From CAKZSB01 sp964573105 (GTDB lineage: Bacteria; Pseudomonadota; Gammaproteobacteria; Granulosicoccales; Granulosicoccaceae), in assembly GCA_964573105.1 (NCBI GenBank), contig CAZNIS010000028.1, positions 5,717 to 69,716 on the forward strand: 64,000 nt of DNA. The letters are read 5' to 3'. A program made the translations under genes and the position numbers. A model generated the notes under the pieces. That model did not search any database, was not told the DNA's origin, and saw nothing but the letters and a program-made list of their open reading frames with translations. Positions 44,458 to 53,421 of this stretch are shown here, in pieces. The stretch's first letter is position 1; each line of letters starts with the position of its first letter.

Positions 44458-45234
44458 TCATTGATAGAAACTTCCCGCCAGCGTGCCGAGCACCAGTGCC
44501 CAGCCATCCACCAGTACAAACAACATCAATTTGAATGGCAGCGAAATAATCAGCGGCGACAACATCATCATGCCCATCGACATCAGTACGCTGGCCACCA
44601 CCAGATCGATAATCAGGAATGGTATGAACAACAGAAAGCCGATTTGAAATGCGGTTTTAAGTTCACTGGTCACAAACGCCGGCACCAGTACGTGAAACGG
44701 TACGTCGGCGCGATTGACAGGAGATGCCGTATCTGACAAATCCATATACAACCTTAGATCGCTGTCGCGAGTCTGGTTGAGCATGAACCCGCCCAGCGGT
44801 TCAGACGCAACTTTCATCGCCGACATCATATCCATCTCATCCGCCATCCACGGCACCACCGAGCGTTCATACACATCGACAAACACTGGCTGCATGACAA
44901 ACAACGTCAGGAAAAGCGCCAGCCCCAGCAGTATCTGGTTTGACGGGGTTTGCTGGGTGCCCAGTGCGGTGCGCAGAATGGCGAGAACAATCGTGATTCG
45001 CGCAAAGCAGGTCATCATCAGCAAAAACGCCGGCAACAGCGTCAGCATGGTCATCAGCGCGAGAACCTGAATACTGACGCTCCAGGTCTCGGCACCGCCC
45101 TGCTCTGTTGTCATGGTCAGCGCCGGCACACCACTCTGCGCGATCGCAACGACCGGCACAACTGACAGAACCAACAGACAAACCAGCCGCCAACACCATA
45201 CTGGCAGGTTTAACCACGATCCATGCGCTTTCAT
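44458..45234 (-). CDS. fliP: Flagellar export gate protein FliP
   Basis: The 258-residue protein has a signal peptide (ending VVAIAQS) and the FliP core: MMTCFARITIVLAILRTALG, QTPSNQILLGLALFLTLFVM, TSELKTAFQIGFLLFIPFLI. Five copies form the body of the export channel. Its ATG overlaps the fliO stop (ATGA), so the two are coupled. Length is normal. Confidence 0.96.
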   Translation of the reverse strand: MKAHGSWLNLPVWCWRLVCLLVLSVVPVVAIAQSGVPALTMTTEQGGAETWSVSIQVLALMTMLTLLPAFLLMMTCFARITIVLAILRTALGTQQTPSNQILLGLALFLTLFVMQPVFVDVYERSVVPWMADEMDMMSAMKVASEPLGGFMLNQTRDSDLRLYMDLSDTASPVNRADVPFHVLVPAFVTSELKTAFQIGFLLFIPFLIIDLVVASVLMSMGMMMLSPLIISLPFKLMLFVLVDGWALVLGTLAGSFYQ

Positions 45235-45659
45235 TGTCTGCGCTCCGCTACCTGCGCGCGCAACTGCTCGGCAAACTTGACGTCTGCTTCTCCATTCGCA
45301 GACGAATGGGCACCAAACTCGTGCAGTCGCGAAATGCCGGCTGCGCTCACGCCGAGCAACAGGCGCTTGTCTTCCACCTGCACCACCAGCAATCGCTCGC
45401 GCGCACCCAGCGCGAGCTGACCTACCACTTCAATGGAATCGCTAGTACCACCGAAATTGCGCAGACTTTTGCTCAGCCGTGCCAGCACCAGCACAACGGC
45501 CAGCACAACCACAAGCGCCAGTACCATTTTCGCGATCTGCTCGAAGCCAGGGCTGACGGGAAGCCGCGCAGCTTCCTGTGCCGCAAGACCGGTCGGCCAG
45601 AGCGATAAACCCGCGCAGGCAGCAAACAGCCCGACACGATTGCGATCGACCATTCGCAT
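45231..45659 (-). CDS. fliO: Flagellar export gate assembly protein FliO
   Basis: The 142-residue protein has a signal-like N-terminus, one membrane helix (IAKMVLALVVVLAVVLVLARL) and the small cytoplasmic domain of FliO/FliZ with SIEVVGQLALGARERLLVVQV. FliO helps FliP oligomerise. It lies between fliN (4 bp gap) and fliP (4 bp overlap), which supports the call, since FliO itself is poorly conserved. Confidence 0.9.
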   Translation of the reverse strand: MRMVDRNRVGLFAACAGLSLWPTGLAAQEAARLPVSPGFEQIAKMVLALVVVLAVVLVLARLSKSLRNFGGTSDSIEVVGQLALGARERLLVVQVEDKRLLLGVSAAGISRLHEFGAHSSANGEADVKFAEQLRAQVAERRQ

Positions 45660-45663
45660 GTGC

Positions 45664-46017
45664 TTATTTGAGCTTGTTCAATCGTTCCTGCCGACTGACT
45701 ACCTCTGTCAGCCGCACGCCGAACTTGCGATCGATGACAACGGCCTCGCCACGTGCCACCAGCGTCCCGTTGACCAGCACATCGAGTGGCTCGTCTACCA
45801 TTTTCTGCAATTCGACAATGGAACCGCTGGACAGATCCAGAAGTTCTTTGATGCGCATTTTAGTGCGACCGATTTCCATCGACAGCGTTACCGGGATATC
45901 GAGCACCAGGTCGAGATTTTCGCCGGCCAGTCCCCCGTCACCGTCATTGGCAGAAGTATCTGCTGCGGCACCACTGGCCGCCAGGTCTTCCGCTACCGCA
46001 CTCTCGGGCTGACTCAT
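45664..46017 (-). CDS. fliN: Flagellar motor switch protein FliN
   Basis: After an acidic, variable 30-residue N-terminus, the SpoA domain is typical: LDLVLDIPVTLSMEIGRTKM, KELLDLSSGSIVELQK, VLVNGTLVARGEAVVIDRKF, GVRLTEVVSRQERL. FliN forms the base of the C-ring with FliM. Its ATG overlaps the fliM stop by one base (TGATG), implying coupled, stoichiometric production. Confidence 0.96.
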   Translation of the reverse strand: MSQPESAVAEDLAASGAAADTSANDGDGGLAGENLDLVLDIPVTLSMEIGRTKMRIKELLDLSSGSIVELQKMVDEPLDVLVNGTLVARGEAVVIDRKFGVRLTEVVSRQERLNKLK

Positions 46018-47216
46018 CAGTTATTTCCACCGGTTTTCAAAAGTTTTTCGTTGTGGTACCAGTGCGTAATGCTGGCAGACACACAGCCATTGGACACACC
46101 GACTTCGGCTTCAAACAACGACGTATCGGCGACCAGGAAGGACGCTTTCTGGTTGCCGCCAAGCGGAATGAAATCGCCGTCTTTCAATGCCAGTAACTGT
46201 CCCACCGTCAGGTGCGCATCAGCCAGAACACCATTGACATCGACTTCACAATCATCAAGCCTGCGCCCCATTGAGCCAGCCCAGCTGCGCTGATTCTCCT
46301 CACCACCATTGCCGAGGCCGGCGATTTTGCCGCGCAACGGCATCAGCATGTTGTATGGCAACAGCACATTGAAACGCGCTTTGCCTGCCGCAGTCTCTAT
46401 CTCGTATTGCTTTAGCACTACCACCGACGCCATGGCAGCCGCATCACGCACATCATTGTGATGGATCTGCCCGTTGGCATGCACGTGTGCATCGAAGACT
46501 TCACTCCAGACCATATTCAGTCCGTTGTAGATGCCCTCACAGACGCGCTCCGAAATCGCGCTTTCGGCTGCCGACAACTGTTTGCGCTCGCTGTTAAAAT
46601 CGGCGCCACTGCCGCCGCCAAAAAAGCACTGCACCACTACCTGCACCATCGCGTGCTCTACACACAAAAGACAGCGCCCCTCCAGCGGTTCCAGATCGAA
46701 ACTGTACAAAGTAGAGCGCGGGTTTAACCCGGCGACATAATCCTGAAAACGCAGCGTCTGGATCCCTACCGGCACAATGGTATTGTCAACGTGCAGGTTC
46801 TTTTCAATCCATTCGGCCGCCAGACCCGCAAGCTTCCCCTCAATCGTCTCAAGCCCTGGAAAGGACTCATTCAGTCGATGCAGCGGGTGGGCAAAATCAT
46901 AGAGTGCCGCCTCTTTACCTTGTGGCGTTGTGTAAGTCTTGCGCGGCACCAGCAATTCGGCATCGGTCTCGAAAGCACTCTCGTTAGATGCGCTGTCTTT
47001 TTCGGCCGGCTTTTCACTGTCGTCTTCAGCATCGGTGCCAGCGTCTGCATCATCTGCGTCAGCACTGGATTCACCGGAATCCTCTTCCTCTTCTTCGTCC
47101 GTGAAGTCGTCGCCGAAGCTTGTGAAATCGTCGTCGTCGCCCGTGTCGATAAAACCGGAATCATCCGATTCTTCGGGTTTTTCATCCTCTTCACCGGTCT
47201 GAGCAATTGGTAGCAC
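46017..47216 (-). CDS. fliM: Divergent flagellar switch protein FliM with acidic N-terminal extension
   Basis: From about residue 95 the 399-residue protein follows the FliM layout: a start of the middle domain (YDFAHPLHRLNESFPGLETI), the FFGGGSG loop, VLLPYNMLMPLR and a C-terminal SpoA domain. The first 90 residues, however, consist mostly of Asp, Glu and Ser with runs such as DTGDDDDF and DEEEEED. The normal FliM N-terminal CheY-P-binding peptide (LSQxEIDALL) is absent. The start is GTG 47216 with GGGAG 9 bp upstream; fliL ends 26 bp before it, leaving no room for an additional N-terminus. Switching by CheY-P through this peptide therefore seems impossible. Confidence 0.9.
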   Translation of the reverse strand: MLPIAQTGEEDEKPEESDDSGFIDTGDDDDFTSFGDDFTDEEEEEDSGESSADADDADAGTDAEDDSEKPAEKDSASNESAFETDAELLVPRKTYTTPQGKEAALYDFAHPLHRLNESFPGLETIEGKLAGLAAEWIEKNLHVDNTIVPVGIQTLRFQDYVAGLNPRSTLYSFDLEPLEGRCLLCVEHAMVQVVVQCFFGGGSGADFNSERKQLSAAESAISERVCEGIYNGLNMVWSEVFDAHVHANGQIHHNDVRDAAAMASVVVLKQYEIETAAGKARFNVLLPYNMLMPLRGKIAGLGNGGEENQRSWAGSMGRRLDDCEVDVNGVLADAHLTVGQLLALKDGDFIPLGGNQKASFLVADTSLFEAEVGVSNGCVSASITHWYHNEKLLKTGGNN

Positions 47217-47242
47217 TTGCGTTCTCCCTTGTCTGACGGACG

Positions 47243-47698
47243 TTACTGCATCACGAATCGAGTAAAGAAAAGCTCGTCGATGCGATCGGGCTCGTAGTGT
47301 TTTTCAACCACGCCATTAACTGTGGCCAACGCATCCTCGCGCAGTGCCTGTTTGCCTTCCTCGGTATATAAGTCTTCACCATCACCGATGGTGCTGAATA
47401 GCAACAACAAATCATTGCGAATCTCAGGCATGTGCGTCTCAAGCACCGCCAGTACTTTCGAGTCGGTCGTGGCTACCGCCACATCCACCATCAAATACTG
47501 TTTGCGCCCACGCGGACCGTAATTCACCACAAATTCCGGCATCAGATTTTGATAAAACACCTCGAGCGGCTCTTCTTCGGCAACTGCCGCCGCCGCTGCC
47601 GGTTCGACCGGTGCGGGCTTGAGCAGTACTGAACTAATGCCAACCGATATCCCTACCAGTGCCACTGCTCCGATACCAATCATCAGCATCTGTTTCAT
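47243..47698 (-). CDS. fliL: Flagellar basal-body-associated protein FliL
   Basis: With the start at 47698 (GGAAGGAT 5-12 bp upstream) the product has 151 residues: one membrane helix (LMIGIGAVALVGISVGISSV), an Ala/Pro/Glu linker and the periplasmic FliL domain ending DRIDELFFTRFVMQ, close to the family ending. FliL surrounds the stators and raises torque. The open frame reaches 47791 but has no ribosome site there. It is 26 bp upstream of fliM. Confidence 0.92.
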   Translation of the reverse strand: MKQMLMIGIGAVALVGISVGISSVLLKPAPVEPAAAAAVAEEEPLEVFYQNLMPEFVVNYGPRGRKQYLMVDVAVATTDSKVLAVLETHMPEIRNDLLLLFSTIGDGEDLYTEEGKQALREDALATVNGVVEKHYEPDRIDELFFTRFVMQ

Positions 47699-48035
47699 GA
47701 ATATCCTTCCAGGAAGATAAATAAAAATCGCCGAACCCGGGCTTTTCTGTTGCGCACAAAAAAACTTCCGGTTATCGGAACCACCTTTCAATAGACATAC
47801 CAGATTTGAGACGTGTATCTCACCTGGTTCGTGACCGATTTCCCGAGACCTCGGAAAATGGAGAAGTGGAGCACCGACGGGACGCCGGTGGCCAGGCAGG
47901 CCGAAAGCACCCGATGGTTGCTTTCGTAAAAAGGGGACTTCTACGACAATGGCATTGCGTCAATTATCAAGCATTGACGCCAATCTCAGCCATTGAGTTG
48001 ACTGCATTCCAGACCGCTATGGAGCGGTATATAAC
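47699..48035. other. fliK-fliL spacer with two inverted repeats
   Basis: A 337 bp gap interrupts the otherwise tight fli operon. It holds CGAAAGCA/TGCTTTCG (47902-47926, 8 bp stem) and GCGTCAAT/ATTGACGC (47957-47980, perfect 8 bp repeat with 8 nt loop). Neither has a T-run. No sigma-54 site is visible. They may be processing, attenuation or operator elements. Confidence 0.5.
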
Positions 48036-49844
48036 TCAGGCAAACACATCGACCATGCCGCGATGCGATGACCTCGCCGCACGCGTGCCGTCGGCTTGTG
48101 TTGTCTCTTCATCAATGCCTGTCAGCGCGTCATTGGCGGCCCGTGAGGCTTCAACATCACTCTGCGCCTGCGAATACTCCGCTGACTGTTGCTGATTGTT
48201 GCCAAGGCTTACGTTAACTTCGGCAAAGCCCTGCTGACTCAAGTGCTCTCGCAGCCGAGGCAGCGTCTGTTCCAGTACATCACGCGTGGCAGACTGCGCA
48301 GCGTGGATATTGACGTTGAGTTGATCGCCAATCGTTTCGAGCTTGATGTTCAACGCGCCAAGCTCAGCCGGGTTCAATTGCAATGTTGCACGCGCAAGTC
48401 CCTGCTCAATCATCCAGTTGATATTCGCTCGCACACTGGCGTTCACCAATCGATGCGCGCCAGCTACCTCGGCAGAGGGTGCCGAGGCGGACAGTGATCC
48501 GGCAAGCGTCGTTGGCAGCAGACCGCCCACGCTTTCCGCAAGTGCCGGGCGATCGGCAATCAACGGTGCCAACGCGCTATCGGTCGGCGCCATTGGCGGC
48601 GGCACTCGACGCGCTGCCGGCTGTTCAGCCTGCTGTTGCATGGCCGCCCGTGCATCAGCCACTACGGGTTTGTCGGGCTGAGCATTCTTGTTTGCCTGCA
48701 CCGGTTCATCGACCGGCACGTCCCGCCCCCGAAATACAGGCGCGGGTGCTGGTTCTAACACTTCAGGTTCTTGCGTACTGTGCTGACCTGGTGCCGCGGT
48801 TCTGTTTGATCGCGGTGCATCAATAGCAGACAACTCTGTCGCCAGTGCCGGTCTTGCGACAACTGGCGCAGCATCCTGAGCGCGATTGGCGGGATCATCA
48901 TCGACTACGGTACCGTCAGCCACTGGTACAGACAGCGTGACATCATCGCCAGGCAGCCCAGCCTGAGGCGGCTGGGCCGTCGACTCTGACGCCTTTTGCT
49001 GATCCGGCAAATCACCGTTTACCCCTTGTTTTACCGCACCATCGACGGCTGCAGTCGCTGTCTCAGCACCATCGAGAATCGACTGTTCGGCCGGTTCAGG
49101 ATTTGCCGGTGCAACGGCTGTGATGTCCGGGCGTGGCACCTGCCCGTCGGATTGCGCATCTGATGCGACAGCCGGCGTCGACACTTGCAGTTCAGCCGCA
49201 GCACCTGCCGCCCTGCCGGCAATTGATTCACTGTCAGGTGACGCCACAGCCTGCGGCAATCCAGTTTCGATTGATTCATCGGTTTGCGCAGTAGCCGGTG
49301 GCGCGTTCGGAGCCGCCGCAACGCTTTGGGCAACTGCCGGTTGAGCAGCCGCCCGCACTTGGGCACTATCGGTAGCCGCTTGCGCAGCCGCGACGGGTAC
49401 GGCAGGTGCAGAATCATCGCCCGCAATGCCAGACTGTGAGCTTTTGATTATCGCATCATCTGCGGCATCGGTAAGTGGTAGCTGACCGTCTATCAACTTG
49501 TCAGCGCCCACCTGTATCGCAGGCTCTGCAGCATCGATCGATGTTTCAGACGGGGCGGCCACGGGTTCGTTGGCAGCGTTCAGATCGAGATTGACCGTGA
49601 CGGTCTCCAGGCCATGGTCACCCGACTGCTCTGCCTCGTCAGCGACCAGTGCAGCATCGGCAGACCCAGCCCTGGGACTCGCCTTGGAACTGTCTGACGC
49701 GGTCTGCGGCAGTTGCTGGTGGATGGATTCCAGCGTGCGAAGAAAGGTGCCATCTTCTGACACTGCAGAGTCAGTTGTCGCATCCGACAAAGACGATGAA
49801 CTGGCGGGTTGCAGGGCACCTTTGATTCCGGGAATATTCAACAT
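48036..49844 (-). CDS. fliK: Flagellar hook-length control protein FliK
   Basis: The 602-residue protein is rich in Ala, Pro, Asp and Gln for most of its length, as expected of a secreted molecular ruler. Near the C-terminus (about 470-565) it has the conserved hook-length domain: ATLQLNPAELGALNIKLETI, LNVNIHAAQSATRDVLEQ and LPRLREHLSQQGFAEVNVSL. This part touches FlhB to end hook export. It is longer than the ~400 residues of enteric FliK. It lies 158 bp downstream of fliJ. Confidence 0.9.
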   Translation of the reverse strand: MLNIPGIKGALQPASSSSLSDATTDSAVSEDGTFLRTLESIHQQLPQTASDSSKASPRAGSADAALVADEAEQSGDHGLETVTVNLDLNAANEPVAAPSETSIDAAEPAIQVGADKLIDGQLPLTDAADDAIIKSSQSGIAGDDSAPAVPVAAAQAATDSAQVRAAAQPAVAQSVAAAPNAPPATAQTDESIETGLPQAVASPDSESIAGRAAGAAAELQVSTPAVASDAQSDGQVPRPDITAVAPANPEPAEQSILDGAETATAAVDGAVKQGVNGDLPDQQKASESTAQPPQAGLPGDDVTLSVPVADGTVVDDDPANRAQDAAPVVARPALATELSAIDAPRSNRTAAPGQHSTQEPEVLEPAPAPVFRGRDVPVDEPVQANKNAQPDKPVVADARAAMQQQAEQPAARRVPPPMAPTDSALAPLIADRPALAESVGGLLPTTLAGSLSASAPSAEVAGAHRLVNASVRANINWMIEQGLARATLQLNPAELGALNIKLETIGDQLNVNIHAAQSATRDVLEQTLPRLREHLSQQGFAEVNVSLGNNQQQSAEYSQAQSDVEASRAANDALTGIDEETTQADGTRAARSSHRGMVDVFA

Positions 49845-50002
49845 AGTCGTCTGGTTGCTTAGGCCTTCAGCTCTACTGAAAACGATGGTCAGTTAACAAT
49901 CTAACGGCGGCCAACAACGTTAACTTGAGAGTTATCTCACACTTTCATCGCCTTACTCGGGATTACTGATGTGATGCTCAAAGGTGGGGGCAACTGCTTT
50001 CG

Positions 50003-50428
50003 CTAGTCCAGACCGCCGCGAGCGGCGTAGCCTGCGATACGTTCATCCAGACTTTTGCGTTCGCTGTTACGCATCGCGCGTCGATGCTCGCTGCGCGTTC
50101 GATCGAGCAATTTTTGCATGGCGAGTGTTCGTGCACTCGCATGCTGCACCCGCTGGCGCCAACTGGACACTTCGCGCTCGGCGCGGGCAAGGTGCTGACG
50201 CAACTCGCCAATGCTGTGATCCAGACGATTCAGAAAAACCAGCGTGTCATTCATCTGCTGGGCGTTTGAACCACTGATCTGGTATTCCGTGCGGTAAGAT
50301 TCCAGCTGACGCAACTGGCCGGCAAGCTCATCTCTCTGTTGCACCACACGCTGCAATCGCGCGGCACACTGCTGCTCGAATCGCAATTGATGTTCAAGCA
50401 ATCTTTGCTGCCGATCTACGGCACTCAT
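50003..50428 (-). CDS. fliJ: Flagellar export component FliJ
   Basis: The 141-residue protein is one long charged antiparallel coiled coil (AVDRQQRLLEHQLRFEQQCA; LRQHLARAEREVSSWRQRVQ; DRTRSEHRRAMRNSERKSLD), as in FliJ, the central stalk of the FliI ATPase ring. Its ATG overlaps the fliI stop by 4 bp. Sequence identity in this family is weak, but context is decisive. Confidence 0.9.
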   Translation of the reverse strand: MSAVDRQQRLLEHQLRFEQQCAARLQRVVQQRDELAGQLRQLESYRTEYQISGSNAQQMNDTLVFLNRLDHSIGELRQHLARAEREVSSWRQRVQHASARTLAMQKLLDRTRSEHRRAMRNSERKSLDERIAGYAARGGLD

Positions 50429-51855
50429 TCAGCTTGCGCCATTCGCGACGGAGCCGCCTGATTGCCCGACGGATTGCCCATCTGATTACCGAGGCGGCCA
50501 AACTGATTTTCAAGCGATGCCATGGATTCGGCAAAGCCCATACATTCACCAGCGTTTTGCTGCAGGAATGTCTGCATAGACGGCCACACTTCCACCGCGG
50601 CATCGAGCAATGGATCGCTACCGGCCTGATACATACCCACCGACAGCAGATCGCGATTCTGTTGATAGTGCGAATAGTGTTGGACAAAATGATGCACGAC
50701 GCGGCGCTGCTGCGGACTGATCACCGCATCGCGAAGGCGACTGGTTGAGGCCAATATATCCACCGCCGGAAAATGACCGCTCTCGGCGAGCGGGCGCGAT
50801 AAAACGATATGCCCATCGAGAATCGCACGCGCTGCATCGCCAATCGGATCGTCCTGCTCGTCAGTTTCCAGCAGCACCGTATGAATCGCGGTGATCGAAC
50901 CGTTCGCCGTGCGGCCACAACGCTCCAGCAACTGTGGCAGCCCGGTGAACACAGATGGCGGATAGCCACGACTCACGGGCAACTCTCCGGCCGCCAGCCC
51001 TACTTCGCGCTGCGCCTGCGCATAGCGCGTTAACGAATCGATCATCAGCAACACATCCAGCCCCTGATCGCGAAAATACTCGGCGATGGTCGTCGCGACA
51101 CTGGCACCGGCAACGCGACGCAACGGCGTGCTGTCGGCGGGAATAGCGATCACCACCGATGTACGCAGCCCCTCTGGCCCCAGCACCTGAGAGACGAATT
51201 CACCCACTTCACGCCCGCGTTCACCCAGCAGGCAAACCACAGTGACATCGGCGCGCGTACCGCGCGCAATCATGCCAAGCAAAACACTCTTGCCCACACC
51301 ACTACCGGCAAAAAGCCCAACGCGCTGCCCGCGCCCGAGCGTCAACAGAGAATTGATCGAGCGCACCCCTACATCTAATGGCTCACTAATGGGCGCGCGC
51401 ACCATCGGATTGATACCAGGTGCGTCGATCGGTCGACTTTGGCTACAGTACACCGGCCCCTTTTCATCGAGCGGGTTGCCGCTGCCATCGATGACTCGCC
51501 CGAGCAGCTCCATCCCCACGCGCACCGCCGACTTGCGGTACTGCGGGATCACTCTGGCACCGGGAGACAAGCCACTGCTGTCGTCGATCGCCATCAGTTT
51601 CAACACCGAGTCGCGAAAGCCGATCACCTGGGCTTCGGCCCAGCTGCCGTCAGTCACCTCCACGTGGCAGATATCACCGATACCCGCCACACAGCCCACG
51701 GCCTCAAGCGTCAGTCCGGATATGCCAGACAGGCGTCCTTCGGCAATCGGACGCGATCGGGTGGCCTGCTGTTGCACCTGTTGCAGCGATCGAATCCACT
51801 GCTCGGCGCACAGCGGCGCTGCCGCATCGACGGGAGTCTGCGCTGCGTCTGTCAT
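50425..51855 (-). CDS. fliI: Flagellar export ATPase FliI
   Basis: From ATG 51855, which overlaps the fliH stop as ATGA, the product has 476 residues. It has the FliI/ATP-synthase-beta fold: Walker A GLFAGSGVGKSVL, Walker B DVLLMIDSLTRYA, GYPPSVFTGLPQLLERCG and HIVLSRPLAESGHFPAVD. It energises and prepares export substrates in the cytoplasm. The frame is open to 51939 within fliH, but the overlap start is preferred. Confidence 0.96.
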   Translation of the reverse strand: MTDAAQTPVDAAAPLCAEQWIRSLQQVQQQATRSRPIAEGRLSGISGLTLEAVGCVAGIGDICHVEVTDGSWAEAQVIGFRDSVLKLMAIDDSSGLSPGARVIPQYRKSAVRVGMELLGRVIDGSGNPLDEKGPVYCSQSRPIDAPGINPMVRAPISEPLDVGVRSINSLLTLGRGQRVGLFAGSGVGKSVLLGMIARGTRADVTVVCLLGERGREVGEFVSQVLGPEGLRTSVVIAIPADSTPLRRVAGASVATTIAEYFRDQGLDVLLMIDSLTRYAQAQREVGLAAGELPVSRGYPPSVFTGLPQLLERCGRTANGSITAIHTVLLETDEQDDPIGDAARAILDGHIVLSRPLAESGHFPAVDILASTSRLRDAVISPQQRRVVHHFVQHYSHYQQNRDLLSVGMYQAGSDPLLDAAVEVWPSMQTFLQQNAGECMGFAESMASLENQFGRLGNQMGNPSGNQAAPSRMAQAE

Positions 51856-52412
51856 TGTGCCGTATGTTTGGAGGCGAGTTGTTGAATCAGCCCATCGATG
51901 CCACCCTGCACCACACTTGCATCGCGGCTCACACGGCAACTGCCTCTGGAAATATCCGCGTCGGGAACAATAGAGAGCGGCTGAGCGTCTGTTGATTCGT
52001 CCGTGGCGAGCAGCGCAATGTCATCCGGGTGCAGGGCGATCTTGACTTCACCCTGCGCCACCGGCAGCGCCGCAATCGCCTCATCAATCAACACTTTGAA
52101 ATCCTCAGGCGACTGGGCGATCTCGCGCTGTAAAATCAGTTTTGCCACCGCAAACGCCGTGGCCAGCAATTCATCGCGAATATCGGAGGATAGCAGCTCT
52201 GCCGGGGCGGTCATCGAGCGCACCAGTTGCTGCAGGCGCTCGGCGTCTGCCGTGAGTAACTGCTGCGCCTCCTGGCGACCCTGTTCAAAGCCTTCGTTGT
52301 AGCCTGCTACGTCGTCTGTGCCGTCAGCGGCATCGTTGACCGCGTCCTGATCAAACGACGGCATCTGCCATTTTTCTGTTGAGGCGTTCGCCTGTTTGCC
52401 GGCGGATCGCAC
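51852..52412 (-). CDS. fliH: Flagellar export ATPase regulator FliH
   Basis: The product has the FliH pattern: GYNEGFEQGRQEAQQLL near the N-terminus, a central helix (RDELLATAFAVAKLILQREI) and a C-terminal domain with LHPDDIALL and DADISRGSCRVSRDASVVQG. It binds FliI and FliN to deliver the ATPase to the C-ring. The start is uncertain: GTG 52412 lies just after the fliG stop and is preferred; the frame is open to 52442 inside fliG; ATG 52364 would remove 16 residues. Confidence 0.9.
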   Translation of the reverse strand: MRSAGKQANASTEKWQMPSFDQDAVNDAADGTDDVAGYNEGFEQGRQEAQQLLTADAERLQQLVRSMTAPAELLSSDIRDELLATAFAVAKLILQREIAQSPEDFKVLIDEAIAALPVAQGEVKIALHPDDIALLATDESTDAQPLSIVPDADISRGSCRVSRDASVVQGGIDGLIQQLASKHTAQ

Positions 52413-52413
52413 A

Positions 52414-53421
52414 TTAAACAAAGTCGTCACCACCGCCGCCAAGCATCAGCTTGCCCTCTTCGGCAAATTGATTGGCCATCACGAGTATGGATTTTTGCGC
52501 CTCTTCCACCTCTGCCAGACGCACTGGCCCCTTTGCGTCGAGATCGTCTCGCAGCAAGGTGGCAGCGTTTTTGGACAGATTGCCGAAAATCTTTTCCTGC
52601 ATCGGCGCACCGGCCCCTTTCAGCGCCAGCACCAGTTGATCGGTGGGGACTTCGCGCAACAGGGTTTGCAGGCCGCGATCGTCTGCCGTCAGCAGGTTGT
52701 CGAAGATAAACATCTTGTCTTGTATCTTCTCGCGCAGGCCCGGTTCAAATTCCTCCAGCTGCGCCAGAATGTCCTCTTCCACATCTGACGATACGCCGTT
52801 GAGAATCTCGGCCACCGCAGAGATGCCGCCGACATCGGTGATTTCTATATCCGGCATTTCTTTCAAACGCTCGACGATGATTTCATCCAGCTTGCGCAAG
52901 GCGGCCGGATGCAGTGTCTCCAGTTTGGTAACCCGCCCCATCACATCGGCGCGCAGCGGCGCCGGCAACAGCCCCACCACTTCACCGGCCTGCGCCCTTG
53001 GCAGGCAACTGAACACCGCGGCAATCACTTGCGGGTGTTCATCGGCCAGCACAGCGGCCACCGAACGCGCCGGCATCCACTTTAGCGCATCGACGCCGGG
53101 CGGGCCCTCGCGGCCCAGTTGCGACAGTACGCTACCGGCCTTTTCCTTGCCGAGCGCCCGAATCAGCATCTTTTTAAAGTACTCGCTGGTTCCGATGCCA
53201 AGCGATGACTGATCGCGAACATCTTCGGCAAACCTGACCAGTGCCTTGGCGATATCACCCTGCGATACCGGCGACATGGCGTTCATCGCCTCACCGATTG
53301 CCTGCACTTCTTCCGGTTCGACAAACTGCAGCACTTCGGCGGCCTCTTCCTCGCCGAGCGCCATCAATAAAATTGCTGCGGTCTGGGCGCCGTTGTCTTC
53401 GGCCTCTGCGGCTTCGCTCAT
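52414..53421 (-). CDS. fliG: Flagellar motor switch protein FliG
   Basis: The 335-residue protein has all three FliG domains. The middle has the EHPQ motif (LADEHPQVIAAVFSCLP). The C-terminal torque helix region reads DDRGLQTLLREVPTDQLVLALKGA, followed by DLDAKGPVRLAEVEEAQKSI. FliG ties the MS ring to the C-ring and faces the stators. It overlaps the fliF stop by 4 bp. The length is normal. Confidence 0.96.
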   Translation of the reverse strand: MSEAAEAEDNGAQTAAILLMALGEEEAAEVLQFVEPEEVQAIGEAMNAMSPVSQGDIAKALVRFAEDVRDQSSLGIGTSEYFKKMLIRALGKEKAGSVLSQLGREGPPGVDALKWMPARSVAAVLADEHPQVIAAVFSCLPRAQAGEVVGLLPAPLRADVMGRVTKLETLHPAALRKLDEIIVERLKEMPDIEITDVGGISAVAEILNGVSSDVEEDILAQLEEFEPGLREKIQDKMFIFDNLLTADDRGLQTLLREVPTDQLVLALKGAGAPMQEKIFGNLSKNAATLLRDDLDAKGPVRLAEVEEAQKSILVMANQFAEEGKLMLGGGGDDFV

